From: Emydura subglobosa
Lineage: Eukaryota; Chordata; Testudines; Chelidae
Reading direction: 5' to 3'
Assembly (NCBI GenBank): GCA_007922225.1
Contig: ML679941.1
Location: 56,073,849-56,137,848, forward strand
Length of the DNA: 64,000 nt
Below the pieces are notes generated by a model, which saw only the letters and a list, made by a program, of their open reading frames with translations, was not told the DNA's origin and did no database searches. Below, one piece after another: positions 20,436-31,839 of this stretch (the first letter of the stretch is position 1; every line of letters begins with the position of its first letter). A program made the translations under genes and the position numbers.

Positions 20436-21319
20436 ACAAAATAACTGCACAAAATAGTTTTGTGCTCTTGGCTTCTCAGACGTATTGATTTTGGGGTGGT
20501 TCCTGGATAAGTGTGAAATAAAAGTGGAATACAGGCAACAAGAAGAGACATACACAGTGAAGGAAAGATGAGTAGAAAAGAAGAAAGACAAGAAGGAATA
20601 GAAAACGGCAAGGTACCAGAAGAGACATAACAAGAATTAGAGAGCTTAAGTATATTCTGGCAGGCTCTTGGCCCATGTACGAGGCAGCTACAAAGATCAG
20701 ATTTTTAGAATTGTAGGTGCAGGTTTTAGGCATAAATGATGGAAAAATGAAAATCAAGTCTAGAGCTGACAGTGTAAATGAGTTCAGCCAGGCCAGCTAA
20801 CAAAGAAATGAGGCTTGAGGAGGCAGAGAGTCAGGTTGTGTGGGACGCAGGATCAGGAAGGAGTCGGCAGAGCTCCAGGTATGAACCAAGGAGGTGGGGG
20901 CTTCTAGGGACAAGATGTAGGCAGAATTGTGCAGAGTATGAAAGTGAGGCTGAGGAATTTGAATTTGATGGAAGACAGCGTAGTGATTTAGGGAGGGGAT
21001 GAAAATGATCAACTCAGCAAGTAAGGAAGAATGTTTTAGCTGCCTCATGTTGGTCTTGAGGGGAGCAATTTGTGAATCATGGAAGCTAGAAAGGAGGGGG
21101 AGGTTGGAGTAATTGAGGCAGGATATACTAATGCATGGGTCAGAATTTAGCTGTTGGGATAGAAAAGAAGGGGGTGTATTTTGGAGATATTACAGAGGGA
21201 AAACGAGATGATTGGATGGAAGCCTGGGAGAGGAAAAGAAGAAAGGAGCCAAACATGAGTCCACAGTTGTGTGCTAAGGTAACTGGGATGATGGTGGTTG
21301 TTATTATTTTTACTTTTAG

Positions 21320-21430
21320 TGCACTATCAGGTAGGGGTCCCAGTCCTGGATCAGAGCCACATTGTGCTAGGCGCTGTGCAAACATATACCAAAAAGATGG
21401 TCCCTGCCCTGAAGAGTTTACGATCCAAGT
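21320..21430. repeat. Short interspersed repeat, family D
   Basis: CATTGTGCTAGGCGCTGTGC ... GATGGTCCCTGCCCTGAAGA ... TACGATCCAAGTATG. A second copy lies at 34119-34218 (TGTGCTACTTGCTGTACAAA ... GAGCTTACAATCTAAG). It resembles the 3' tail of an L2/L3-like LINE. Confidence 0.55.
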
Positions 21431-21666
21431 ATGCTGGAATTATCGGTGATAGCAAAGGAAAGGCTTTTTTAGGGTGGAAATGCAGTTTTATCACATTATT
21501 ATTAATCATTTATACAGTGGTAGCCCTAAAGGTCTCCCCCAGTTCAGGTTGCAAAGTGAGAAACACTGTGTTAAGTTGAGTTGGTGGGTGTTCACCCAGG
21601 TGGCATTGAAAGAAAGTTGCAGATAAAGGACTGAATAAAGAGAGTGGGGTAAGTCAGCCCAAAGAC

Positions 21667-21690
21667 TGAAATGAAATGAAATGAAATGAA
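21667..21690. repeat. (ATGAA)n microsatellite
   Basis: About five tandem units of a pentamer in the antisense L2 region. Confidence 0.8.
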
Positions 21691-21777
21691 ACTGAAAGCC
21701 AACAGAGAAGATGTAGTCACCCATGGGAAAGAAGGAAAGGGACAAGGACTGAGCCCTAAAGAACATTGACAGAGAGC

Positions 21778-21797
21778 AAAAAAAAAAAAAAAAAAAA
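21778..21797. repeat. Poly(A) run
   Basis: Twenty consecutive A within the antisense L2 segment. Confidence 0.85.
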
Positions 21798-22689
21798 TGT
21801 GGAGGAGAGGCCTCAAGAAAGCTGCTGAATGAAAGTATCATAGGATTAAATATTTAAACACTAACACGGGACTCACAGCTCTCACCTAAGTTGAGTCTTG
21901 TAAATCAAGATGTGTTGCAACCCGCTCTGATTTGCAGCTCTGTAGCTAACCATTGGTTACATTCTGTTCCTGCTGCCCTACCTTTCCATCCTGACGTCGG
22001 CAACCAAGTAGCCTGCATGTATTATCCTGTGAGACAGCCCTTAACCATGTATAAGTGTTAAATATAATAACCACCCACAAGCCCTCTTTTCTTTTTGGAA
22101 ATTCAGCTTTACAATATTTGACGTATCAGAGAGAAGTTCAGTGATATTCTCTGGAGTACTGGGACAACGACTTACAAGGCTATATGGCATGTACGCTAAC
22201 GTTTCTTAATCATCGGTTTAAGTTTTTATATTGAAGTGTAGGGGTTGCTAGAAATAGATCAATAGTTGACAGGTATAGGAAATGATATAGTCTTCACACT
22301 ACATTTAGCAAAATTAATTCTTTTTCACACGCTAGCTCTCAGATGAGTAGAAAGTGGAAAGGATACATGAAAAGCCATATCAAAAAACTAAGTCAAAACA
22401 GGCATATAACAAACAAGTTCCTATTTCCAAACTCATTCAGGTTGAATAATGGCCCAGATCCTCAACTTGTGCAAATGGGCATAGCACCATTAAATGTAAT
22501 AAAGGTGCATTCATTTACCCATCTCCTAACAGCAACAACCACTCTGAGTTCTGTCTGTGATACAAGTATTCCATCTATCATTTTTAAAGGTTCAAGAACA
22601 AATAGACCATTCTCTAAATACATCTCAAAAAGCAAATAACTAAAGCAGCTATAGTTCTATATTATCTAAACTAAGCTCAAGAATTTGAT

Positions 22690-23570
22690 CCAAATCTGTA
22701 CTAGTAATGATTGATGCAATCTCAGGCTTCATTAGATTAGCTCTCCTTTTAAAGGAGGAGGCCAACTTATCCAACTGTTAAAAAAATAAATAAAATCGAA
22801 GCATTCCCATGTACCCAACAGATGGAAGCATACATGGGAGAAAACATAGTATCAACATCAAGAACATCTTGTTCACATAACGAGAATCACAGTCTTCAGC
22901 TTCAGTGGCTCCAGAGATCGAGGAAACATGAGCACTTTTCCCCCATAAAACAATTTGTTGTGGCATTGTCAAAATAATCTAAGGATCCAATCTCGGTCAC
23001 AGGAAAAAACAAACGTTAAGAGTATTCCTCTTGAGAGCTGGCCTGCAGCCAGAATTTCTAAAAATCTCAGTCACAGACTAAGAGTCCACTTAACAACCCC
23101 ATATAATCGTTTCACAGGTGGCAACACTTTCCACTTGTCAAGCAAAAAATGTGCCTTTGTTAACAAGGGAAAAAATGTCCATCTGTGAATATTAAGACTT
23201 TCACAAAATATTTGGATACATGTTCTGAGGAGCTTCTCTAACCTTTTTAGGAATTCTCATGACTCTTAGAGTTTCAAACTTCTCAGTTTTCCTCTGGACT
23301 CATAATTTATCTGTAATCATTGTTTTGACAGCTGCTTGTAGAGTTTTTAATTGGGTCCCTTGCATCTAAACAGCCTTCTCAAGACTGTCCATAGATTTCC
23401 CTGCAACAATCTGCAGAGTTTCCACTTTATTAAATGACCTTTTTCTCTAGAAAAGAAACTCTCTGGTCTACCAAACAGAGTTACACAAAGTGACTGGGGA
23501 GGTTTCACTAATAAAAGCAGAAGTTTCACTTACTTAAGCTGTGGCCTGTGAGTAATCCAGTGTTCTCTGC
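22690..23570 (-). mobile_element. L1-like ORF1 relic, antisense
   Basis: Minus-strand conceptual translation with frameshifts gives, in order, an ENKLRSLKL-like segment, LLTKAHFL and KVLMFP. These positions match the RRM and C-terminal domain of reptile/amphibian L1 ORF1 proteins as I recall them. No intact frame survives. Confidence 0.4.
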
Positions 23571-23812
23571 TCTGATACGGCCTGCCTGTTGCCTCTTTCC
23601 TTGCACCACCTTTGTAAAGTCTCATATGACTGAGCAACCCCCGGGTGAGCATCAGTCCGCTCAATGCACCGGTCTAGAACCAAAGGCGGCTTTCACCACT
23701 CTTCTCCTGGCACTTAACCATCAGTCTGCAAGCAAGCACCTAAAGAGGCAGAGGACACCAAGAGTTCATGCCCTCTGCTGGGTTGGAAGAGGAATGGTGA
23801 GAACATATCTGA

Positions 23813-24105
23813 GCATATGTCTACATGGCAGCTGGGAGGTGTAGTTTCAAGTTTGGGAAGATATACACACACTAGCTTTGATTGCGTTAGTGCACTAAAA
23901 ATAGCAGACCTGGTGGCACAGGCTAGCTACCTGAATACAAGCCCATCTAAGACCCTACGTACGTATTCAGGTAGCTAGCCTGTGCTGCTGCACGTGCCAT
24001 GTGGCTACACAGCTGTTCTCAGGACCCTAGCTTGATCAGTGCTAGCACATGTACATCTACCTGAGCTAGAAATTACACCTGCAGCTGCAGTGTAGATGTA
24101 CCCGT
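23813..24105. mobile_element. Palindromic MITE with long inverted repeats
   Basis: The left end ATGTCTACATGGCAGCTGGG faces the right end CAGCTGCAGTGTAGATGTAC. Pairing continues inward (ACACACACTAGCTTTGAT against AGTGCTAGCACATGTAC) for about 100 bases. The interior CAGGTAGCTAGCCTGTGC is itself palindromic with GCACAGGCTAGCTACCTG. Confidence 0.65.
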
Positions 24106-24329
24106 AGAGCACAGCAAACCAACCCAAACAAAGGAGCTGGGGGTGCATGTGCGCTTCTTAAGTTACCTTACTCTGCAAGAACACAATCAGTTGACTTCAA
24201 AATGTTGTTATATCTCACATGGAACTGCCCCATGCCTTAAACCTACAAAGGCTTACATCTGAGTGAACAGTTCCTTCCACATAGGAGAGACACTAGGATT
24301 TTGCATGGGAGTAAAAGACAGTGACTTAC

Positions 24330-24660
24330 TTTGTAACTGTTGTTCTTCGGGATTTATTGCTCATGTCCATTCTATTCTAGGTATGTGCGCATCTCCATGC
24401 ATGGTTACTGGAATTTTTTTCCCTTAGCAATATCCGTAGGGCCAGGTCTGGCACCTCTTGGAGTCCTGCACCATGTCACGGTATATCAGGCACCACCAGC
24501 CCTACGCCCTCCTCAGTTCCTTCCTGCCGTCAACTCCGAGAGCGGGGACAGGGAGCAGATAATGGAATGGACATGAGCAACACATCTCAAAGAACAACAG
24601 TTACAAGGTAAGTGACCATCTTTTCTTCTCTGAGTGTTTGCTCATGTTGAGTCCATTCTA
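24330..24660 (-). repeat. DIRS 3' terminal and internal complementary repeats
   Basis: Contains TTGCTCATGTCCATTCTATT (24358) facing AATGGACATGAGCAACAC (24563-24580), then TTTGCTCATGTTGAGTCC (24639). They mirror the 3' region of the sense DIRS copy at 14490-14835. Confidence 0.7.
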
Positions 24661-24664
24661 GGTG

Positions 24665-25297
24665 ACTCACAAGCAGTACCTTGGAGGTGGGCCTGGAGTT
24701 CACAGATGAGCTGTTCGTAGCACCGCTCTGCCGAAGCTGGCATCGTCCCGTGCCCGTTGAACACAGGCGTAGTGGGACATGAAGATGTGCACCGATGACC
24801 AGGTAGCGGCCCTACAGATGTCCTGCACGGGAATCTGTGCCAGAAAAGCCACCAAGGAAGCCTACGCTCTGGTGGAATGGGCTCTGACAATCCCCAGCAA
24901 AGGCACATTTGTCTGTTCGTAACAAAATTTGATGCAGGAAGTTATCCAAGAGGAAATTCATGGGAAGGAGACAGGCAAGTCTTTCATCTTATCCGCCACC
25001 ACAAGGAAAAGTTGCACTCCTAACATCAAGTGTGTGCCATCTCCGTTCTTCTTCTGAGCCATGTGGTTTGGGAAAGAACACTGAAAGAAATAAATCCTGG
25101 TTGTTTTGAAATTGAGACACTACCTTGGGTGAGAAGGCAGGGTGAGGCCACAACTGGACCTTATCCTTATAGAAGAGAAAGGCATCGGCCAGAGATCCCT
25201 CGTCGAGCCCGCAAATCGAGCGGAACTGGTGCCACTTCTTGTTCTGTTTGGATGCAAACAGGTCCACTTGGGGAGGACCCCACCTCTGGAAGATCAT
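24665..25297 (-). pseudogene. DIRS RNase H end fused to a truncated tyrosine recombinase
   Basis: The frame 25297-24989 reads FQRWGPPQVDLFASKQNKKW and passes straight from GSLADAFLF to YKDKVQLWPHPAFSPKV and RRWHTLDVRSA. In the sense DIRS copy the counterparts of these phrases are separated by about 900 bases (13060-13170 and 13957 onward). About the first half of the recombinase is therefore deleted near 25180. The C-terminal catalytic part is further broken. Confidence 0.75.
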
Positions 25298-26141
25298 ACA
25301 AGCTGCCCTCAGATGACATGATCACTCGTGCGGGGGGGAGGGAGGAGGGTAAGAAAGACCTGATGAGGTGGTCTGCCATGGCATTCTTGATGCCCGGGAA
25401 GTGGGAGGCTATGAGGTGAAAGTTGTGACTCACTGCAAGGTTCCACGGACACACTGCTTCCCAGCAAAGGGCTGGTGAGAGAGTCCCCTCTTGCCTGTTG
25501 ATATAGTACATTGCGGCAGTATTGTCCGTTAGAACCTGCGCTACCTTCCCTGAGATGAAGGGAAGGAACACCTCGCAAGCTAGGCATATCACCCTGAGCT
25601 TTCTTACATTTATGTGCATCTTCCGCTCTTCGTGAGACCAAATCCCCTGAGTGCTGTGGTTGGAGCTGATATGGGCCCCCCACCCCAAGTCTGAAGTATC
25701 TGACACCAAAGTGATCAAGGGAGCTAGCTCCTCGAACGGCATACCCTGCATCACTGAGCGGGGGGGGGGTCTTGCCACCAGCCCACTGAGGACAGGATGT
25801 GGAGCGATATTGTGATCACTCAGTCCAGAAAGTGTCTGCTCAGAGCATACGGTGAAGCCAGCCATGTTTGGAACGGCCTGAGCCTTAGGAGTGCGAACTT
25901 TACAATGAACTTTGCATGCCACAATATGGCCCAACAGCTGCAAGCAAGACCTGTCTCTTGTAAGGGGATACGCGCGAAGGCACGCAATGAGGCCAGACAT
26001 GTTTTCGAAATGAGGCTGAGGCAGGAAAGCCCTGGCCTGCATGGAGTCGAGAACCACTCCAATAAACTCTATCCACTGCACAGGCATCAATGTTGACTTT
26101 TGTTCATTTATTAATAGGCCCACACGCAGCAGGTGATGCAC
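25167..26141 (-). pseudogene. DIRS RNase H-containing ORF (324 codons open)
   Basis: The longest open retroelement frame in the window. LRVGLLINEQKSTLMPVQ is the post-YVDD RT thumb region, followed by IEFIGVVLDSMQARAFLP. The RNase H domain follows: LVSDTSDLGWGAHI (first catalytic Asp), HINVRKLRVICLACEVFLP (Glu helix), VLTDNTAAMYYINRQEG (Asp) and FPGIKNAMADHLIR (final Asp). RNase H degrades RNA in the RNA:DNA hybrid during reverse transcription. A stop separates it from the RT core just upstream. Motif set and order fit DIRS rather than Gypsy or BEL. Confidence 0.85.
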
Positions 26142-26148
26142 ACAAGAT

Positions 26149-26415
26149 CTAGGCTGCTCCGGACCTGATCAGCCAATCGTCCACATATGGATATATTTGT
26201 ACGCCCTGGCACCTTAGGTGTGTGGCCACCACTGTCATGCACTTTGTAAACTCCCTCAGGACAGAAGACAGACCAAAGGGTAAGGCCATAAACTGGTAAT
26301 AGGAACTAGCCCCCACGAACTGGAGAAAATGCCTGTGACCAGGGAAGATTGCGATGTGGAAGTACGCATCCTTTAGGTCGAGGGTGGCATACCAGTCTCC
26401 TGGATCCAAGGAAGG
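26149..26415 (-). pseudogene. DIRS reverse transcriptase core
   Basis: Reads WYATLDLKDAYFHIAIFPGH (motif A, with both catalytic-region Asp), then FMALPFGLSSVLREFTKCM (motif B) and IYPYVDDWLIRS (motif C, YVDD). RT copies the element RNA to cDNA. Neighbouring frames at 26306-26818 carry more N-terminal RT/gag sequence in another phase, so a frameshift lies near 26410. Confidence 0.85.
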
Positions 26416-26849
26416 GATAATTGAGGTTAGGAAGACCAGGCGGAACTTCAGCGTCTTGAGCTATTTGTTGAGATGACGCAGGTTTAGAATGGGCCTGAGA
26501 CCCCCTTTCGCCTTGGGGCTGAGGAAGTACCGGGGGTAAAATCCTTTCCCCTTCCTGTCTGGCAGAATGTCCACTATAGCCCCCAGCCTGAAAAGACTCC
26601 CCAGCTCTTGAACAAGAAGCTACTCTTGAGAGGGGGTCCCTGAAGCGGGACAGGGAGGAAGGGTTGTGAGGAGAGGGGGAAGAAATGATGCCAGGGACCC
26701 AACGGTCCGATGGTATTCTGGCCCATTTGGCTAGGAAGTGGGGTGAGGCAGTTGAGGAATGGACAGGAGGGAGGATCCTACTCTGAGACCAGAACGCCGT
26801 CCTCAGGTGCACCTTCAAAAGGACTGGTGCTGACTGCTCGAGCGCCTGG

Positions 26850-28370
26850 AAGGCCCCAGTTGGGTAGCTGATGCAGAGGCCCCAGTTGGCTGGCGTCTCC
26901 GAAAACCCATCTCTATCCTTCTATAGGAGCCATAGCATGGGGCCTGGTACCTTGGCTGCTGCTGCTGCTGCTGGGACAGAACTGCCGCCTCGAGGCCTGA
27001 GGGGTATAAAGGCTCAAGGAGCGCAGCATGGCCCTTGAGTCCTTCAGACCGTGGAGCTTAGCGTGGGTCTAATCTGAAAACAGAGTGTTCCCATCGAAGG
27101 AAAGGTTCTACGTGGACTTTTGTACCTCTTGGGACAGACCGGAGGACAGCAGCCATGAGCACTGGTGCATGCAGATAGCGGAGGCCATGGACTTCCCCGC
27201 CGAGTCTGCCGCATCCGAGGCTGCTTGCAGAATGGCTCTGGCCACCGTTCTCCCTTCCCCTAAGATGATGGCAAAGTCAGGCGCCTGCTCCTGTGGCAGG
27301 GTCTCCCCAAAGCACTTGAGGGAGTCCCAAAGGCTGTAATTGTACCTGCCCAGCAGCACTTGTTGGTTAGCGATACGAAATTGCAGGCTCGCAAATAGGA
27401 AATAAGTTTCTTGTTGTCCTTATTCTTGAGAACCAAGCTAGGCTGACCTTGCCTGTCTCGCTCATTGGCAGCCGCCACTACCAGGGAACCCAGGGAAGGG
27501 TGAGTGAACTTGGAACCCCTGGTGGGAACGTAGCACTTTTTTTCCACCCTTTTTGAAGTCAGCTGCAAGGACGACAGCATCGGCCACAAGGCTTTAACCA
27601 CCCTAAGCACCCATTCGTGTACTGGAAGGGCAACTCAGGCTGGCACCTGGTCTCTTTGAGCTCCTCTGCCTCCAAGCCTAAATTTTAGGCCACCCTTTTA
27701 AGGAGCCCTTGGTGGGCCCGAAAAATCATCCAGTGGGACAGACAGCCCTGTCGTGACCACTTCGTCTGGGGATGACGATGATTGTGCTGGCACAGGAGGT
27801 GGCGGCATCTCCTCCTGTTGCCGGGGAGCTGACACAGATGTCCCCTCTTGGGGGTCAGAATCCTCCTCTGACGCCGAATCGTGAGCCCCCTCCAGGGCTG
27901 CCAGCGCAGATTGTCTGCCAGAGGACCTGTAAGAGTACGGTCATGGGGCCACCGGAAACCATCCGGGGCTCCAATACAGCCAATGTGTCGGCGGCACTGG
28001 CCCTGAGGCCAACCAGGAGCTGAAGGGCAGGGACCTTGTTTCTGTGCCTTTGGCAGATGGTGCTGCCCAGAGCAGGTGGTAACTGGTCTATCCTCCCCTG
28101 AGGAAAAAGACTCACTGCCTTACGACCATGGGGGCAGTGGCTGGCTCCCTTGCTGTGATGAGGTGCCACAGGGAGGGGGACCAGTGCCCTGGTGCTCTGC
28201 GAACGCTGTTTCAGCATCGGGGAGTGAGACAATGGCGACCGGCAATGCCACTCCCCGGATCAGTGCCAGGTTGACGAGAATCCAGTGCTGGCTGGGCGCT
28301 CTGCACCGACACAGTGCTCGGCACTGAGGTGGAGCGGGATGGTTCCCCTATCCACAACAGGAAGCAAACA
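26850..28370 (-). pseudogene. DIRS gag-like remnant
   Basis: Minus-strand pieces include 27359-27108, with YSLWDSLKCFGETLP, ARAILQAASDAADSAGKSMA and SGLSQEVQKST. These fit the conserved C-terminal gag region of vertebrate DIRS. Upstream (28232-27855) it is Ser/Pro-rich. The N-terminal zinc-binding segment and the 5' terminus are missing. Confidence 0.6.
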
Positions 28371-29860
28371 GCAAGAGACAGTTTCTTTGCTCACAGATTC
28401 AAGCCTCTTTTCAGCCTGCACTCTGCTCAAAAGTTCTCTCTTCTTCCCCCCCACCCCGCCTCAGAGTCACATTACAAGTGCTGCTCTGGTTTTCTCTGTT
28501 GCTTCCTTGCTGCCTTCTTTGTGTGATTCTGGGGTGTTTTTGCTGCTTCTCTCTCACATACGTAGCTCCATCCAATAATACCCAGCCCTCTCCATTTGCA
28601 CTTAGAGCCCTATGAAACCCTCTGCCCACATCACTGAAATTCCTGACCAGACTTGAATGTACCTTGTGTTTTGCATGGTGGTGGCTTCTATTGTTTCAGC
28701 TATTTGGGTTTTTTTACATTTATCCTGAATGAAGGGCAGCTGTTACACCCACCAGCTTCAACAGGGTTTCACCAGACCCCCAACATAGCAATATAAATGA
28801 TACCATAGATGGCTTAGTTTTTAGGCTCTGATCTTGCAATTTATTCCCTGTGGGATCCCTATGCTCAAACAGAGCAGCTAATAGAGGTCCCCTATGCAGA
28901 GTCAGTTCCAGGATTGGAGTCTTAATCACTATGCTTCAGTGTAATTCAATGCAGCAAATATAATATAATAGAATACTAGAAGTGTAACCCATTCCTTACA
29001 GAATTATCTTCTTGTTTCTGCGGGTGATGCTGTTTTGTTGTTGTTTAGACCTTCAGCCTGAGAGTAGTAATGACTAGCCAACCAATCATCACACTGGGAT
29101 TAAGGCCCCAGTGTTCCAACAGAGAAGTTAATTATCTGCGTGTCCCTTTACTCTCTGTCCGAATACCTGGGGCCAGGTCTTTTCCCCTTCATGTTAATCA
29201 GTATGTCATCAAGAACAGAAGGCTGGTCAGAAATACAGCAGAACCAGGTTCATTTCCTTCTTCATATTAAAGGTAGCATCTGCTAACAAATAATGCAACA
29301 TCCTTGAAGATAATTTACCCAAAGCAGAAGAAAAGCAGCTGTACTGATGTAACAAAAATCACAAACCGAAGTTTGCTTTCAGTTCTGAGTGTCTGTGCTC
29401 TGGGATAAAGAGAGAGCTTAATACATTAATTCTGTCATTACATTTTGCCTCAGTGTCCATTACGCCAGCAAAGGAAAATGAGAGCAGTATTAAACAGATG
29501 GGGCTCACTTCAGCCTTATGCACTTCACTCAAGTTTTCTCTCGCACTTGCTCTTCAAATTCAGTTTGTGCTTCAAATGAACAACTTTGGAGATAAATACC
29601 TTTAGTGACAATGCAGCAGTGACTTCAGTGGATACAGGATTGTTCAGTACTATTGAAAATCATGCCACTTATGTAGATGCCTAAATACAGACTTAGTAGC
29701 ATAACTTTAGAAGCCAGGCTTTGAAAATCTTGGCTCTGATGTATTCAACGATTTGTTTTACTAGTACCTTTGAAGGCGATATAAATAAAAGTAAATTAAC
29801 CAGGGTGTATCAGGTGTCAAACCACTATATTACAGGAAGAGTAACAGTGGTAGATACTCT
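28371..29860. other. Intergenic stretch, nothing assigned
   Basis: Mixed-composition sequence between the truncated DIRS end and the CR1 nest. It has no convincing coding frame or named repeat; 29380-29480 and 29580-29800 look like ordinary AT-rich spacer. Confidence 0.5.
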
Positions 29861-30639
29861 AAGAGGAAAGGGCAATAATAAACAGTAATGTTACAATTTA
29901 AATTTGGTAGAAAGGAGGAGAATGGGAAAATCCATAATACAAATATCCAGCATATCCTTCCAACATAAAACAAAGAAGATGAGAGTTATTCTGACATAGG
30001 ATGAAGGCTGAGAAGAGCCTATGAACATAAGTATGGGAAACAAGCAAGAACTGAGGGTGGTATTAAGTGATGGAGACTATGATCTAATAAGCACAACTGA
30101 AACCTGCTGGGATGATTCTCATAATTGGAATGTTAATATTGATAAGTGCAATGTATAAAATACAAACAGAGAAGAGAAGGTGATGTTACATGTCATAAAT
30201 AATACCTGTGAGCTACTGTTCAGCAATAGGGAATGTAACAGGGAAAATATTTGAATTAAGAGTGCAAATAAAGGAAACCAATTGGAAAATCTGGCAGTGT
30301 GCATTTGTTACAGACTACCAACCTGAAGAAGAGTGAACAGAAAATATTCCTGAAGCAACCCTTGAGGCATTTGAAAAGATAGGATACGTATTTAATCCCC
30401 CTTAGCTACCCAGATCTCTATTGGTTACAAAATACAGTCAAACATGGATCAGACGATCAGATGTTCTAAAGTTACACAGGATACAATTAAATGTTTCAGA
30501 GTAGAGAATCCAATCAGGGAGAAGCCATCCTGGATCTATTTCTTGCAATAGAAGGGACGAAGAGAAGAAGGGGAAACAGGTAACAGAGATCAGGTGCTAT
30601 GGGTATGGGAGATATTTCCAAAGACATAAATGGCAGTTA

Positions 30640-30700
30640 GGCACCTAACTCCCATTGGAGGCCAGTAGGAGTTAGGCACCCAACAGCCATTTTTGCTTTT
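30640..30700. repeat. Hairpin repeat with GTTAGGCACC arms
   Basis: GTTAGGCACCTAACTCCCAT faces GTAGGAGTTAGGCACCCAAC. It is a small palindrome sitting within the long CR1. Confidence 0.5.
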
Positions 30701-31312
30701 GGAATTTGCCGCTGGGATCTTCAAAAGCCCCTAAGTGATTTAAAAGAATAAGTCCCATTGACTTTCCCATTCTATATGCTTAGGCTGCATTCATTTTCTG
30801 CTGGTTGCAAGTAGTTCAGGGGGATAAGGGGAGATGGAATAGTGTGTTTTTACAGTGTCCCGCTCTTCCACTGGCCCATTCCTTACATAGCTTTGAATCC
30901 ACATCTCCAAAGAGGGCTTTCCATGGGGCTCCAGGCATGATAGATGGTGCTGTAGAGAAAGTTGACCTCCTTCTGCAAACAGAGTGAGATCCACCCACAG
31001 AAGCTTCCCTCCTCACCCAGATCTCAGGAAGAGGTTTGAAAAGCAAATGTGGTCCCAGTCTTTATAGAGAGGGAAACAAACATGATCCCAGAAATTATGT
31101 TTCCATAAGTCTCATGTCTATGCCAGTAAAATAATGTGGCAGATAATAGAGATATAAGAGGAAATCACTCCACAGCTAGGAGGATAACAGAACCATTAAC
31201 AGTAATCATCATTAACTTATAAAGTTATACTAGAGAAACTTGATTATTTTCTTGTTTTTTGATAGAATTACAAAGTAGTGGGTGAGAGGAATGCAGTACT
31301 TATATTATTGGC

Positions 31313-31682
31313 TGTAAGGGTTCTCTGCTGCCACCCCTCCGCTTTGGCCACCCTCTTTGTCACAAATGACTCCAAGACCCTTGTGCTTAGCCATCCAGTG
31401 CAGTTTATTTACAGTGTGCAGTCCCACCACCTTCTTATCACATTCAGCTTGGCTAACTGCCTTGGGAGCATCCACAGCCAGGAAAATAGAGCTTCTACTC
31501 CCTGGCTTCTCCTCCCTCTACTTCCTTCACCTGGGTCTGTTTATAGACTCTGGCTAATTAGGCAGACAGCTGTTTCCCCTGCATCAATCAGGTGCAGGTG
31601 TTCCTAGCCAATTTACCCCGCTCAGTTAGGGCTGGTGTGACAGAGGGCTGGCTAAGCGGTTGCTGCCCAGCACTCTGTCACA
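31313..31682 (-). mobile_element. Solo LTR with 5-bp target duplication
   Basis: 370 bp with TG...CA ends (TGTAAGGG ... CTGTCACA), flanked on both sides by TTGGC (31308-31312 and 31683-31687). On the - strand it has a TATA-like TATAAA (31545-31540) and, further along, AATAAA (31409-31404), the promoter and poly(A) order of an LTR. A retroviral or LTR-retrotransposon origin is likely; the family is not identified. No internal gene region is present, so it is a recombination product. Confidence 0.75.
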
Positions 31683-31839
31683 TTGGCATTTAGTAAATCA
31701 TTTGATGCAATAGCTCATAAAATCAAACTTTCAGAACTTAATCAGACTGGATAACAACCATCACATAGATTGAAAACTGGCTAAAGGACATAAAAAGGGT
31801 CCATGAACAGCATCCTATCAAATTAATAGATTCCAAGAC

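Larger units (their letters stand above)
20540..21850 (-). mobile_element. L2-type LINE, antisense, decayed
   Basis: Purine-rich on the + strand, with antisense L2 RT signatures such as GGAATTTGAATTTGATGGAAG, AGCAAGTAAGGAAGAATG, AGTCCACAGTTGTGTGCTAA and GGACTGAGCCCTAAAGAACA, in the order seen in antisense L2 copies. It carries stops in all frames. A separate short repeat (21320-21430) and a poly(A) run (21778-21797) lie inside. Assigned from memory of L2 coding order; no alignment was possible. Confidence 0.5.
24330..28370 (-). mobile_element. DIRS-type retrotransposon, antisense, 5' truncated
   Basis: Read on the - strand: gag-like remnant (28370 to about 26850), RT (26409-26149), RNase H (26141-25167), a fused recombinase remnant (25297-24665) and the 3' terminal region (24660-24330) with repeated 'GCTCATG...GTCCATTC' words and AGAACAACAGTTAC. 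The left inverted terminal repeat expected beyond 28370 is absent. It keeps RT and RNase H, which the copy in the LGR5 intron lacks. Stops and frameshifts make it inactive. Confidence 0.85.

Noticed and set aside
25030..25419. 129-codon + frame over the antisense DIRS
   Set aside because: Shadow of the RNase H/recombinase frames on the - strand, which carry recognisable motifs.
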